Source: Geobacter sp. DSM 9736 (GTDB lineage Bacteria; Desulfobacterota; Desulfuromonadia; Geobacterales; Geobacteraceae). Taken from it: DNA of 64,000 nucleotides. Below are positions 1 through 9,549 of the stretch, piece by piece. The stretch's first letter is position 1; each line of letters opens with the position of its first letter. The stretch is from NCBI RefSeq assembly GCF_900187405.1, contig NZ_LT896716.1, forward strand, positions 1,798,001 through 1,862,000. Direction: 5' to 3'. A model generated the notes under the pieces. That model did not search any database and was not told the DNA's origin. It was given only the letters and a program-made list of their open reading frames with translations. The position numbers were made by a program, and so were the translations under genes.

Positions 1-212
1 TACCGCGGACTCGGGCGCGGCGCGACGATGAAAAGGGAGAGCGGCTCGAAGACCTGAGGGGCAGCTATACCCACCCCCTGCGCTTGCTCCATCGTTACCT
101 GCATATCGTCTATGAGCCGCTGCAGCACAGGATCGCCAGGGTCCGCAACCCTTCCTGCCACCTCCCGCAAGACCGGCTGCCCCAGTTGCGCTATTTCCCT
201 CGATACCGGCAT
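1..212 (-). CDS. def: Peptide deformylase, N-terminal part (cut by window edge)
   Basis: Reading the minus strand from the ATG at 212 gives about 70 residues beginning MPVSREIAQLGQPVLREVA and containing GVGIAAPQ, which is deformylase motif I (GxGxAAxQ). The family removes the formyl group from the initiator Met of new proteins. An AAGGAG ribosome binding site lies 7 bases before the start. The other two motifs (EGCLS and HExDH) would lie left of the window, so integrity cannot be judged. A strong terminator separates it from the upstream helix-hairpin-helix gene, so it is probably expressed separately. The leading Met-Pro-Val rather than a longer tail is typical of short bacterial deformylases. 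Confidence 0.88.
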   Translation of the reverse strand, partial: MPVSREIAQLGQPVLREVAGRVADPGDPVLQRLIDDMQVTMEQAQGVGIAAPQVFEPLSLFIVAPRPSPR

Positions 213-226
213 ATACCGCTCCTTGT

Positions 227-258
227 AAAAAAAGCCGCTTTCCCCACGGAAAACGGCT
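227..258 (-). terminator. Intrinsic terminator
   Basis: On the minus strand an 11-bp stem (AGCCGTTTTCC pairing with GGAAAGCGGCT, one G-U) closes a GTGG loop and is followed by seven T. It lies downstream of the helix-hairpin-helix gene and before the deformylase start. Confidence 0.85.
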
Positions 259-313
259 CATCGGTATCCTCTCGTTCTTGAAGTATCGTGCCGGAAGTTC
301 CTCCCACAGAGGG

Positions 314-613
314 TCAACCCATCCCCCTTCCTCCGGACTGCTGATATCCTCTCCGCCACTCCCTCTTCTCCAGGCGCCGGGGTTCCTCCTCGTCGCTGAC
401 GGATATCTGAACCGTGTCACGAAGAATCATTACTTCGTCGGCAGAGAGCTGGGGTATCCGCATCAGCTCCTCCATCGACCTTATCCAGGCGTGCCGCTCG
501 CGATACCGGACAATCGCATCCACGGCCTCCCAGCTCAATCCTTCTATAGTCTCCAGCTCCTCACGCGGCGCAGTATTCACATCCATCTTCTCTTCCAGGA
601 CCCGTTCCGCCAT
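314..613 (-). CDS. Small helix-hairpin-helix (ComEA-like) protein
   Basis: A 99-residue protein. Residues about 10-70 match the ComEA/T2SK type helix-hairpin-helix pattern: DVNTAPREELETIEGL, then a second helix and a PQLSADEV hairpin. Such domains bind DNA without sequence specificity in competence proteins. Here there is no signal peptide or membrane anchor, unlike true ComEA, so the product is probably cytoplasmic and its role is unknown. The start at 613 was chosen over a longer reading because GGGAGG lies seven bases upstream. The tail after residue 75 is charged and low-complexity. A terminator follows. Confidence 0.8.
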   Translation of the reverse strand: MAERVLEEKMDVNTAPREELETIEGLSWEAVDAIVRYRERHAWIRSMEELMRIPQLSADEVMILRDTVQISVSDEEEPRRLEKREWRRGYQQSGGRGMG

Positions 614-698
614 ACCAACCTCCCTCACCGGCCATGGCCGTGTCTTATTTATATTAAATTCTACGGTCCGCAGCCGCAAGGTCAACCATGGAGCTTGT

Positions 699-3530
699 TC
701 AGCGCACGGAAACGCTGCTCAAGGCAAGATTCCCGCCCTCAACGGTAATCGTACCAGACACTTCCACATTTTCGATGGCGGTCGAGCCGGCAAGCACTCT
801 GACGCTGCCGGTAATTGCCGTAGTTCCCAGGATTGCGCCGTAGTTTCCGGCGTATCCGCCGCGAATTGTCAGGCTCGTTGTGCGGGAAAAGATTATGCTT
901 TCTGCAAGGGGGGCACTGAGCTTGATGAGGTCTCCCTCCTCGGCAGCGCCGTAAGCGTGCTGCAGAAAGCTGTAGTACACGGGAACGCTTCGCTCCACCA
1001 TGACCGGCCCACCGTTGGAATTATCATACCTGCCTGCGGGGATGTGGGAAAGATTTCCAGCATTGTCCCGCAACCAGAGCGGTCCTCCGGTTCCAGGCCT
1101 GGTGGTGGCCTGCTGCCACTCCGAACCGTCACGCGACATCTCCACAGGGCCGCATATCGAGGGGTAGACGAGAAAACATGTGTGCCCGTTATCGGCTGCA
1201 TTGAGCGTCCACTCCCCGTAATAGAGTGCCAGCGTCCCCTGCGGCGGAGTCCGATCGACACGTATCGTGACGCCCGTTCCCGGTGTTTCTACATGCAGGT
1301 CGGTACTGGCCCTGCTCCTGATCGTGTAGCTTCCCTCCTGATTTGAGAGGGGGATATCTATTGTCCACATGGAGGTTCCCGCAGCTGCGTACCAGGTGGT
1401 ACCGTCGTCCACGGAAACCTCTACCAGGACAACCGTCCCCCCAGCAGGACCGGGACTGGCCGTCCCAGAAACGGAGAGTACGCTGCCGTTCGTAGCAGAG
1501 CCGGTTCCCGGGCTCGTTATGGTGGAGGTAGGAACATCGCTGGTATCGAGTATGATCGTATCGCCGAAGAGGGCGGTATTTCCTGCAAGGTCCCTCAGTT
1601 CCGCGTATATAGTCTTCTCCCCGTCCCCCGTGGAGAGGGTCCAGTTTCTTTCAGGCTGGGCCGGTTCCCAGTCGGACCACACAGTAGCGTCGTTGCTGAA
1701 CCGGATGAACAGCTCGCCGCATATGCGGGGATATATGCCGGAGCAGCTTACTCCGGGGTCCTGGGCGGTGGCGTGAATGGAGATCAGCACCCCGGTCGAT
1801 GAAGTCGTTGCCGCATCGTTGTCGATCCTGACCGTTCCCGCAGGTGGGGCGGTATCGACGGTCAAACGGATGCCCGGGCCGGGTATCTCCTCTGTGCCCG
1901 CAGCGTCGGTTCCCCGCGCCAGAAGGGTGTAGATCCCGTCGGCGGATGCCTGGAAAGTGTAACTCCAGGCGGCAGTCCCCCCTGCACTGTTCCAGGAGAT
2001 GCCGTTATCGGTGGAGACTTCGATGAAGGCCAGCGGCTTGCCGGTATCGGTGTGCGACTCCCCGGTTATGAGGACCGTGGGACTCGACACCACTACACCG
2101 GTAGAGGGAGAAAGGATGAGGGAATGTGGAGCCGGCGCAAGGGCAGCCGCAAAAAGCTTGTAGCGGCCACTGCCGTCATAGGCGCTGAAGAAAAGGGTAT
2201 CCCCGGCCTGCGTGAAGCTGCGTGCCGCGGAGTGGCTACTGCCCGGATTGAGATCGGCCAGAAGGAAGGTGGTCTCAGTGGTGCCGTCCGTTACCCATAC
2301 CTCTTCACCGTGAACCGCGTTGGAAGCTGTGAAGGCAAGAAGAGATCCGGCAACTGTTAGATCGCCTGGATAGGATGAGCCGCTTCCGGGAGATATCTCC
2401 TTAACCATGCTTGTGCCTGTATCGCTGCCGTCGGAGACCCAGAGCTCCGAGCCGGTTCCGGGGCCGGAGGCGCTGAAGAAGACCCTGCCGTTCATCGCCT
2501 TTATTCCCCACGGATAGGAACCCGGCGCACCGGGATTGATATCTTTGACAAGTATGGTTCCGGCACCCGTCCCGTCCGACTTCCAGAGTTCGGTGCCGCT
2601 GGAGGGCTCGCCGGCACTGAAGTAAAGCGTGGAGTCCCCGCAGTGAAGACCGCTCGGGGACGATGAACCTCCGGCATAAATATCCTTGACCATAACCGTG
2701 CCGCTTTCGCTGCCGTCGGTGACCCACAGTTCCTCGCCATAAGGTTCGCTAGAGAGGCTGAAAAAGGTCCTTCCTCCGCACGGTGTCATGTTTTTCGGCT
2801 GCGACAGGAAGCTGGATATCCTGTCTGTTGTGCCGATCACCGGGTCAACGCTCCAGATGGTCCAGGTCCGGGTGATTCCGGAGAGGTAGCTTGCCACAAG
2901 GAGCTTCCCATGGCCGGACGTGAAGGAATCGATGCCGGAAACACCTCCTGTGGGGGTAAATTCCGTGGCAATCCTCGTTCCCGCAGGTGTGCCGTCGGTT
3001 CTGAACAGCTTGTTGCCGGTGGGAGTGGTAGCGCCGAAGTATAGGACATCTCCCACTACGGTAAATCGCACAGGATTGGAACCGGTAGCTCCCGGATTTA
3101 TATCCGCCAGCATGTAGGTCCCCTCAGGTGTCCCATCCGTCACCCACGGCTCCATACCATGCCCCGTATCTGCGGCCCTGAAAACGATCTTTCCGTTGAG
3201 ACGGATCAGTCCGGAGGGATTCGAACCTTCCGGACCTGGGAGGATATCTTTCATAAGGACTGTTCCTTCTGCAGTACCGTCGCTTTTCCAGAGCTCGGTT
3301 CCGGTTGCTCCGTCGCCGGCTGGAAATACGACGGAGCCTTCTATCGCCACCAACTGGTTTACCTTGTAAGGATCGATCGAATTCCCGGCTGAGTTTATCT
3401 CACGGGGCACGTAGGGATGACCGGCTGCTCCCGCATGAACGGGAATAACTAACAGCAAGAACAGGCAGACGCGGATCAACTGGAGCAACTTCGAAGCGAT
3501 GGTGCGGGTGGCGGTGAACGGAATCTCCAT
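699..3530 (-). CDS. Secreted ELWxxDGT-repeat protein with Ig-like domains
   Basis: A 943-residue protein with a signal peptide (hydrophobic residues about 17-34, then HAGAAG). Residues about 50-430 hold seven or eight repeats of the ELWxxDGT type (ELWKSDGT, EPWVTDGT, ELWVTDGS and others), each followed by GTxxxKDI. These are thought to form a beta-propeller-like surface. Two or three Ig-like modules follow, recognisable by VEVSVDDGTTWY and VDTAPPAGTV. The last 100 residues look like a short beta-helix with a YSFLQHAYGAA start. Probably exported or surface-bound; the ligand is unknown. The start at 3530 has GGGAGG 7 bases upstream. It follows ccsB by 145 bp and may have its own promoter. Confidence 0.85.
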   Translation of the reverse strand: MEIPFTATRTIASKLLQLIRVCLFLLLVIPVHAGAAGHPYVPREINSAGNSIDPYKVNQLVAIEGSVVFPAGDGATGTELWKSDGTAEGTVLMKDILPGPEGSNPSGLIRLNGKIVFRAADTGHGMEPWVTDGTPEGTYMLADINPGATGSNPVRFTVVGDVLYFGATTPTGNKLFRTDGTPAGTRIATEFTPTGGVSGIDSFTSGHGKLLVASYLSGITRTWTIWSVDPVIGTTDRISSFLSQPKNMTPCGGRTFFSLSSEPYGEELWVTDGSESGTVMVKDIYAGGSSSPSGLHCGDSTLYFSAGEPSSGTELWKSDGTGAGTILVKDINPGAPGSYPWGIKAMNGRVFFSASGPGTGSELWVSDGSDTGTSMVKEISPGSGSSYPGDLTVAGSLLAFTASNAVHGEEVWVTDGTTETTFLLADLNPGSSHSAARSFTQAGDTLFFSAYDGSGRYKLFAAALAPAPHSLILSPSTGVVVSSPTVLITGESHTDTGKPLAFIEVSTDNGISWNSAGGTAAWSYTFQASADGIYTLLARGTDAAGTEEIPGPGIRLTVDTAPPAGTVRIDNDAATTSSTGVLISIHATAQDPGVSCSGIYPRICGELFIRFSNDATVWSDWEPAQPERNWTLSTGDGEKTIYAELRDLAGNTALFGDTIILDTSDVPTSTITSPGTGSATNGSVLSVSGTASPGPAGGTVVLVEVSVDDGTTWYAAAGTSMWTIDIPLSNQEGSYTIRSRASTDLHVETPGTGVTIRVDRTPPQGTLALYYGEWTLNAADNGHTCFLVYPSICGPVEMSRDGSEWQQATTRPGTGGPLWLRDNAGNLSHIPAGRYDNSNGGPVMVERSVPVYYSFLQHAYGAAEEGDLIKLSAPLAESIIFSRTTSLTIRGGYAGNYGAILGTTAITGSVRVLAGSTAIENVEVSGTITVEGGNLALSSVSVR

Positions 3531-3675
3531 ACATGGTCCTCCCGGATCACAATGCAGAAAAATGAGCTGCACCTATACCATCACTTATTATTAAATTCAA
3601 ATTATTTCATACAAATGCCGCAGCAGGCCGTTCCCGAACACCTGTGCCGGGTGATCATTCGATCCGCATCGTACA

Positions 3676-4521
3676 TCAACTACCTCCGTAACTGTGCAGG
3701 CCCGAGAGAAGCAGGTTCACCCCGAGGTAGCAGAAAATGGTCGCCCCGAAACCAACGATCGAAAGCCACGCGGCCCTTCGCCCGACCCAGCCGCGGGTGA
3801 GCCGGGCATGGAGAAACGCGGCATAGACGAACCAGACAATCAGGGACCAGGTCTCCTTCGGGTCCCAGCTCCAGTATGTACCCCACGCATAATTGGCCCA
3901 GGCTGCACCGGTGATGATCCCCAGGGTAAGGAGCGGGAACCCGATCATGATTGCCTTGTAGTTGATGTCGTCCAAGACCCTGTCGGGAGGAAATGCCGCC
4001 AGCATGCCGGTTCGTCCGCTACCACCGCCAGCAGCGGTGCGGGTTGCAAGGAGATACATGATCGAGACGCCGCAAGCCACTGCGAAGGCAGCATACCCGA
4101 GGAAGCAGGTGATAACGTGGTAGAGGAGCCAGTTGCTCTGCAGCGCCGGAACCAGAGGCTCGATACCGCTGTTCAGCCCCAGCTGCGCCCACGCCATCCC
4201 CAGCATGGCGAATGGGACCACGAAAGCACCGATGATCCTGTATCGATACTTCAGATCCACAATCGCGAAAATGAGGATTATCGTCCACGCGAAGAAAACC
4301 ACCGACTCATACAGGTTCGACAGCGGTGCATGCCCCATTCCCAGATCGTACGACTCCTTCCACCTGAGCAGGATCGCAGTTGTCTGGACCAGCAGCCCCG
4401 CGTAAGCGGCATAACTCCCGAGAGCCCCCGCCTCCCGGTTCCGGGTGGCGAGATGCACGAAAAAGCAGAGCATGGAGATGAGATAGGCAAATGTGGTTAT
4501 GTTGAATAACAGCGAGCTCAT
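3676..4521 (-). CDS. ccsB: Cytochrome c biogenesis protein CcsB/ResC (CcsA-type)
   Basis: A 281-residue polytopic membrane protein with the tryptophan-rich WWD-like signature of haem handling proteins (WGTYWSWDPKETW at about residues 210-222) and conserved histidines in the flanking helices (one in YHVITCFLGY). In System II cytochrome c maturation it works with ResB to move haem across the inner membrane and attach it to apocytochromes. Its start overlaps the resB stop by four bases (ATGA), so translation is probably coupled. Length is normal for the family. This fits an organism that makes many multihaem cytochromes. Confidence 0.93.
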   Translation of the reverse strand: MSSLLFNITTFAYLISMLCFFVHLATRNREAGALGSYAAYAGLLVQTTAILLRWKESYDLGMGHAPLSNLYESVVFFAWTIILIFAIVDLKYRYRIIGAFVVPFAMLGMAWAQLGLNSGIEPLVPALQSNWLLYHVITCFLGYAAFAVACGVSIMYLLATRTAAGGGSGRTGMLAAFPPDRVLDDINYKAIMIGFPLLTLGIITGAAWANYAWGTYWSWDPKETWSLIVWFVYAAFLHARLTRGWVGRRAAWLSIVGFGATIFCYLGVNLLLSGLHSYGGS

Positions 4522-5903
4522 AATTTGTCAGCCTCCCCTGAAAGATGAGTGCGTACGGCATCGGCAAACTGCTCGAATGTCGTCTCGAAAGCCGCCTGGT
4601 TCTTGTTTGCATGACCGGCAACGGTGATCGCGGTATCGGTGATCTTGATCCACATACGGCGGTGGGACATGAGAAACGCCCCATAGATGCCGAGGATCAG
4701 CAGGATGCAGCCGATCCATACCACCCATACCCCCGGATCCTTCGTAACCTGCAGGCCGGTATATTCCCTTTGGCCCGAGACGCCGCTGTATCCGATGACG
4801 GGTCCGCCGCTCCGCAGTGCGTCACGCAGGTTCTCCTCCGGGTGATCGGCGAAGACGACTGTGGTCCTTTTCTCCCCTCCGTCGGCAGAAAGTATGTCGA
4901 TCTGCGCGGCCGCCCCCCGTTTCCCCGGAATATACAGTGAAACATCCGGCGTCGACTCGGCCACGCGAATGATGCTGCCGTCGGGAAGACGGCCGGCTCC
5001 GTGGGAAGGGACCACCACCGTATCTGTTACTTTTCCGTCGGCGCCGGCCACCGTAAACGAATGATCCCCGGTAGTGCCGTAGCTCGACTGATAGAAGGTG
5101 ATGCCTTTGTATGTCAGGGGATCGTTCACGATCACCGGCACCCGCGTGAAGCCAGGAACGGCCTCTCCCTGCTTTCCGACCACCGTCAGTACGCTCTTGA
5201 ACTCCTTCGGCGCGCCGTTGGGGTAATGACTGACATCGAACTCCTCACAGCGAAGCGAGAAGCCCAGGTCCATCTTCCTTCCATCCCTTGTCTCGACGGT
5301 GGAGACGATCCCCCCTTCCGGGATCGACACGTACCCTTTGTACCCGAACAGGGACCCGATGATCGAACCGGCGAAGATGATGACGATGCTCAGGTGTGTT
5401 ACATAGACTGCCAGGCGCGACGTTGAGTTTCTCTCGGAGAAGAGGTGAACGGCACCGTCGGCTTCAGTTACCGTCACGGTGCCTAATGCCTTCCCCATCA
5501 GATCCTGCAGCCTTTCGCAGGAAATGGGCCTCCCCTCCAGGGGGATCACAACCCGGTTCGTCAGTCCGGCGATGAGCGGCTTGTCGAGAATTGCCGATGG
5601 ATGCGTTACGTAACGCCATGCGTACGGGAGCCTTTTCACCGAACAGACGATGAGGTTGATGGTGAACAGCGCCAAAAGCGTTATGAACCACCAGGAGTGG
5701 TACATGTCGAACAGGCCTAGAGCCTGATACATTTTGAATTTCGTCTGACTGATTCCGTGTAGGTATTCCTGGGACAGATCACCCTGAGGAATGACCGTAC
5801 CGATAATCGACACGACGGACATAATGATAAGCAGAACTATGGTAAGGCGGAGCGACGTGAAGAAACGCATCGCCCGCTCCCACGGACTTTCGGGGTGCGG
5901 CAT
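4518..5903 (-). CDS. resB: ResB-like cytochrome c biogenesis protein
   Basis: A 461-residue protein with three N-terminal membrane segments (about residues 15-37, 70-90, 165-190), a long periplasmic domain and a final membrane helix near residue 395, the normal ResB/Ccs1 layout. The motif GTVIPQG after the first helix and LTYKGITFYQSSYG in the periplasmic part are characteristic. It partners CcsB in System II haem delivery to c-type cytochromes. GAAGGAG lies six bases before the ATG. The downstream ccsB overlaps it by four bases. Confidence 0.93.
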   Translation of the reverse strand: MPHPESPWERAMRFFTSLRLTIVLLIIMSVVSIIGTVIPQGDLSQEYLHGISQTKFKMYQALGLFDMYHSWWFITLLALFTINLIVCSVKRLPYAWRYVTHPSAILDKPLIAGLTNRVVIPLEGRPISCERLQDLMGKALGTVTVTEADGAVHLFSERNSTSRLAVYVTHLSIVIIFAGSIIGSLFGYKGYVSIPEGGIVSTVETRDGRKMDLGFSLRCEEFDVSHYPNGAPKEFKSVLTVVGKQGEAVPGFTRVPVIVNDPLTYKGITFYQSSYGTTGDHSFTVAGADGKVTDTVVVPSHGAGRLPDGSIIRVAESTPDVSLYIPGKRGAAAQIDILSADGGEKRTTVVFADHPEENLRDALRSGGPVIGYSGVSGQREYTGLQVTKDPGVWVVWIGCILLILGIYGAFLMSHRRMWIKITDTAITVAGHANKNQAAFETTFEQFADAVRTHLSGEADKL

Positions 5904-5932
5904 GTTCGTCTCCTTCCAGAGTAGAAGTTGGT

Positions 5933-6307
5933 CTACTGCAACGGGGAAAGAAACGGGTTCTCAGGAGGGACGAAAATGGAGAGAAAGACGTCGGAAAGTC
6001 GGTCGGTATGTTCCGGCGGATAGCTTTGCTGCCCGCAGGCGGCTGCTTCGGCATGGGATGCAGTCGGAGGCTCCGCAACCTCGGGAGACTCGGGGCTGTC
6101 GCAGCAGTCTTCCCTGTGATGTTCCGGACCGGAGACGGGTGGACTCCCGGGTTCATGATCGGCGCATGTCGCCGTCATCACCGCGTGAGGAGGTGCGGAC
6201 TTCACTCCACCTGGCGCCGTATCCTCTGCGGACAAGCAGAGCGGCGCCAGGAGCAGTGCGGCAAGAAGGATCAGGCCGGCAAGCTGAAAGCGAAGGAATT
6301 CCGTCAT
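5933..6307 (-). CDS. Small exported protein of unknown function
   Basis: From the ATG at 6307 this is a 124-residue protein with a clear signal peptide (FQLAGLILLAALLLAPLCLS, cleavage near residue 27). The mature part is rich in His, Cys, Pro and Glu (for example CADHEP, HHREDCCDS, AACGQQ), which could suggest metal binding, but I recognise no family. A longer reading to 6358 has no ribosome binding site, and the one before 6307 (ACAAGG) is weak, so the start is uncertain. It lies 30 bp upstream of resB and may be co-transcribed. Confidence 0.55.
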   Translation of the reverse strand: MTEFLRFQLAGLILLAALLLAPLCLSAEDTAPGGVKSAPPHAVMTATCADHEPGSPPVSGPEHHREDCCDSPESPEVAEPPTASHAEAAACGQQSYPPEHTDRLSDVFLSIFVPPENPFLSPLQ

Positions 6308-6374
6308 GAGATATGACGGCCTTGTGTCCGCATGATGTTCATTCTTATGCTCTGCCATGTATCTGGGGGCGAGG

Positions 6375-6653
6375 TTAGTCGAACAGTTCTTCCAGGAAAG
6401 ACTTCTTCCTGTACGGCTTGTGCCCGTGGGGGTACCCGTGTCCGTGCCCCTGGGGTGGCTGTGGTGCGTACTGCGGCGGCGCGTATTGGGGTTGAGGTGG
6501 AGGTGCTGCCTGCTGGGGAACGGCGCGCTCGATGATCTTGTCGAGTTCGCCGCGGTCAAGCCACACGCCGCGGCACTGCGGGCAGTAGTCTATCTCGATT
6601 CCCTGCCGCTCGGACATTACAAGGTCGCTGGTGGTGCAGACGGGACATTTCAT
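6375..6653 (-). CDS. TFIIB-type zinc-ribbon protein
   Basis: A 92-residue protein. Residues 3-30 contain CPVC then CPQC and VWLDRGEL, the zf-TFIIB pattern: a CxxC-x19-CxxC zinc ribbon followed by the W-D-x-G-E-L signature. The middle is a Pro/Gln/Tyr-rich linker. The end is a His-rich stretch (GHGHGYPHGH) and then KKSFLEELFD. The family is widespread and its function is not established. AAAGGAG precedes the ATG. The His-rich tail could bind metal; that is inference. Confidence 0.88.
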   Translation of the reverse strand: MKCPVCTTSDLVMSERQGIEIDYCPQCRGVWLDRGELDKIIERAVPQQAAPPPQPQYAPPQYAPQPPQGHGHGYPHGHKPYRKKSFLEELFD

Positions 6654-6724
6654 ATTGATGCTCCTTTCAAGGAAGAGGTTGTTGATGCAACTCAGCTATA
6701 GTTGTGGGGCGGCTGTTGAAAACC

Positions 6725-6846
6725 CAGGTTGTTCAAAAATAGTTGGATCGTCGCACCCGCAGAAAGCCCCGCGGAGGCGTAGCTGCGCTACGCCGCACAC
6801 GGTGGCTTTCGAGGACGGCGGCGAGATGGCTGTTTTTCAACAACCT
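6725..6846. repeat. Dispersed intergenic repeat, copy 1
   Basis: A 122-bp element bounded by inverted ends (AGGTTGTTCAAAAAT and its near mirror TTTTTCAACAACCT) with an internal hairpin around GGCGTAGCTGCGCTACGCC. The same element occurs at 10989-11151 (reverse orientation, diverged) and 47961-48083. All three are intergenic. Confidence 0.85.
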
Positions 6847-6863
6847 CACCCAGGTTTTTGCTG

Positions 6864-9539
6864 CTACTGCGCCATCCGCTTCAGCACCTGCTCCAGCTTC
6901 CGCAGTTCCTCGCCGTAGGCGGCCCAGTTCCCCTGGCGCTGGAAGTTTATCGCCCGCTGGTAGATGCCCATCGCCTCCCTGGCGAGACCCGACCCGGCGG
7001 GAGCGGTTTCGGCGTCTGCCGCTGCTTCCATGACGGCACCGGTCACTGCTTTCTTTCCTTCGAAAAGCCGTTCCAGGGCAAGCTCCAGGTTTTCCTCCAT
7101 CACCACCTCGTCCCCGAAGGCGACTATGACCCTCTTCAGCTCGGGAAGGCCGGCCTTGTTGGCTGCCAGGAAAAGCGGCTGTACGTAGAGGAGTGACTTT
7201 TCTATCGGGATCACGAGCAGGCTCCCCCGGATGACTTCGGACCCGCGCTGGCTCCAGAGAGTCAGTTGCTGCGAGATGAAAGAATCCTGGTTGATGCGGG
7301 CGTCGATCTGTTTCGGCCCGTAGATCAACCTGTCACGGGGAAAGGTATATGCGCGTATCTTCCCGTAGTTGGGGGCATCACAGCGCGCAGCGAGCCATGC
7401 CGCAAGGTTGTCCCGGTTGGAGGGAGTGAAGGGGAGCAGCAGAACGTATTCCTCAGCCTTTTCCCCTGGCAGCTTCATTATGGTGTAATTGGGCTCCATC
7501 GGCTTTTCTCCCAGCGCCGGCACCTGCCACAGGTTCTCCTTGTTGTAGAAGACCTTCGGATCCATCATGTGGTAGGCGGAGAACATCGCCGCCTGCACCT
7601 GGAGGAACTGGTGCGGGTACCGGACATGCTTCTCCAGGCCGTCGGGCATGGCAGAAAGAGGGCTGAAGAGGCCGGGGAAGATGCGGGAGTAGGCCTGGAT
7701 GAGGACATCCCGGGGGTCGCTGACGTAAAACCCGACCGTACCGTCATAGGCATCGACCACTGCCTTGACGGAGTTCCGCATGTAGTTGGTGCCCCCTTTT
7801 AGAGGCCGTGAGTACGGAAGCCGGTCCGACGAAGTGTAGGCATCGATGATCCACTTGAGCCTCCCCCTGTCGTCCAGCACCATGTAGGGATCGCCGTCGA
7901 AGCGGAGAAACGGCGCCAGCGCCTTCACTCGCTCATTTATGTTGCGATTGTAAAGGATGCGGCTCTCCGGGGTGATGTCGGAGGAGAGGAGGATCTTCTC
8001 AGTCCTGAACCGCGCCGCGAAGAGCGCCTTTTTCAGCATCGAATCGACAGGTACGCCGCCTTTGCCCGCATAGGTCGTATTGATGTTGCCGGTGGCGGTG
8101 GGATAGCTGAACTCGGGAATCTTTGTTTTCACGATGACGTAATCGTTGGACATCTCCCCGTAATAGATCTCGGGCCTTGTCACCTTGATGTCCGCCAGAC
8201 TTACCGCCGGTATGTCCTTCACGAAGAACTCAGGCAGCCCTTCCCTGCTTATCCGGCTGACGGGACCGAAGGTGATGCCGTTGCCGTGAGTGAAGATTAG
8301 GCGCTCGTTGATCCAGTTCCTGCTGGGCAGGTCGGCATAGGAGAGTTCCCGCGGCGAAAGCATGACCTGAGTATAGCGGCCGTTCACCATGTAACGGTCG
8401 TTGTCCACGTCGAAAAACTTGTAGTAGGTCCTGATCTGCTGCAGCTGGCTGTAGGTCTTCAGAAGCGGCGCATGGTCCCAGAGCCGGATGTTTTTTATCG
8501 TCGCGTCGTTTTTGGCGATATCGGCCGCAGTAAGTTTCGCGTCCACATCGAAGGGGACCGTCTCGATCTTGTCCAGATCGTAGCCGAAGCGGGTGAACTT
8601 AAGGTTGTTCTGGATGTAGGGCGTCTCCAGGGCCAGTTCATTGGGGGCGACCTTGAATTTCTGAACGGCGGCGGGATAGGCAACTATGCCAACAACGTAC
8701 ACCACCCCGATGACGGCCGCAGGCAGCGTCATCAGACGCCTGCTCCCCTTCCATATCCCGAACGCCAGCATCGCGCCAGCCAGCGGCGTAAGGAAGGTCA
8801 GTGCCCTGTATGCCGGGAACCGGGCGTGGATATCAACATACCCCCGGCCGGAAAATGCGCCTTGCCCCGAGAGGAGCCTGAAACTCTCCAGATAGAAACC
8901 GGCCGCGACAGCACATCCGAATATCAGGACGAGCACCGCCAGGTGCCGGCGGACTCTCTCATCTATAACCACGCTTCGCTCCGTCAGGATCACACCTCCC
9001 CGGACGAAGTAGACCGCCCCCGCCATGAGAGCAGAGGCTATAAGCGAGAATCGCACGAATCCGTGGAGCATATCCAGGAACGGGAGACTGAAGAAATAGA
9101 ACCCGATATCTTTGCCGATGACCGGATCGCTCATCCCGACTGAGACCCTGTTGGTGAAGAGGAGGACATCCTCCCACCGCATGGATCCCCAGTTGCCGAC
9201 GAAGAAAGCCAGTACTACCGCCGCTGTCATCGAAAGCGGCGCCACCAGCCAAGCCAATTCCTCCATGTTCAATCTCACTCCACCCGGGAGGAAGATGTTG
9301 GCAGCGGGGATTCTGGCTCTCCTTGCAACCTGTATGTTAGCCAAGGCAAAGAGCAGAAACATAATGCCGAAAAACAGACCGGCCCCCAGCTTCGCCGTCA
9401 GAGCAGTCATAAACACGGCAGTGAACCCTGTCTCGGCAAAGAAGAGCCAATCGCTGTACAGCGCGAGCAGCGTTGACCCGAACAGCAGGATGACTACCGC
9501 GACCGCAAGGATGATGCTGAATCTGTTTTTCCGCAACAT
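6864..9539 (-). CDS. UPF0182 family large membrane protein
   Basis: An 891-residue protein of the UPF0182 (COG1615) family. The first 300 residues carry about seven membrane helices; the remaining 590 form a large soluble, probably extracytoplasmic, domain with family-typical segments such as KFKVAPNELALETPYIQNN, RNWINERLIFTHGNG and SAYHMMDPKVFYNKE. Function is unknown. The end (KLEQVLKRMAQ) is a short helix. GGGGGGAG lies three bases from the ATG. The downstream neighbour on the same strand is the zinc-ribbon gene, with repeat copy 1 between. Length is normal for the family. Confidence 0.9.
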   Translation of the reverse strand: MLRKNRFSIILAVAVVILLFGSTLLALYSDWLFFAETGFTAVFMTALTAKLGAGLFFGIMFLLFALANIQVARRARIPAANIFLPGGVRLNMEELAWLVAPLSMTAAVVLAFFVGNWGSMRWEDVLLFTNRVSVGMSDPVIGKDIGFYFFSLPFLDMLHGFVRFSLIASALMAGAVYFVRGGVILTERSVVIDERVRRHLAVLVLIFGCAVAAGFYLESFRLLSGQGAFSGRGYVDIHARFPAYRALTFLTPLAGAMLAFGIWKGSRRLMTLPAAVIGVVYVVGIVAYPAAVQKFKVAPNELALETPYIQNNLKFTRFGYDLDKIETVPFDVDAKLTAADIAKNDATIKNIRLWDHAPLLKTYSQLQQIRTYYKFFDVDNDRYMVNGRYTQVMLSPRELSYADLPSRNWINERLIFTHGNGITFGPVSRISREGLPEFFVKDIPAVSLADIKVTRPEIYYGEMSNDYVIVKTKIPEFSYPTATGNINTTYAGKGGVPVDSMLKKALFAARFRTEKILLSSDITPESRILYNRNINERVKALAPFLRFDGDPYMVLDDRGRLKWIIDAYTSSDRLPYSRPLKGGTNYMRNSVKAVVDAYDGTVGFYVSDPRDVLIQAYSRIFPGLFSPLSAMPDGLEKHVRYPHQFLQVQAAMFSAYHMMDPKVFYNKENLWQVPALGEKPMEPNYTIMKLPGEKAEEYVLLLPFTPSNRDNLAAWLAARCDAPNYGKIRAYTFPRDRLIYGPKQIDARINQDSFISQQLTLWSQRGSEVIRGSLLVIPIEKSLLYVQPLFLAANKAGLPELKRVIVAFGDEVVMEENLELALERLFEGKKAVTGAVMEAAADAETAPAGSGLAREAMGIYQRAINFQRQGNWAAYGEELRKLEQVLKRMAQ

Positions 9540-9549
9540 GAGCTCCCCC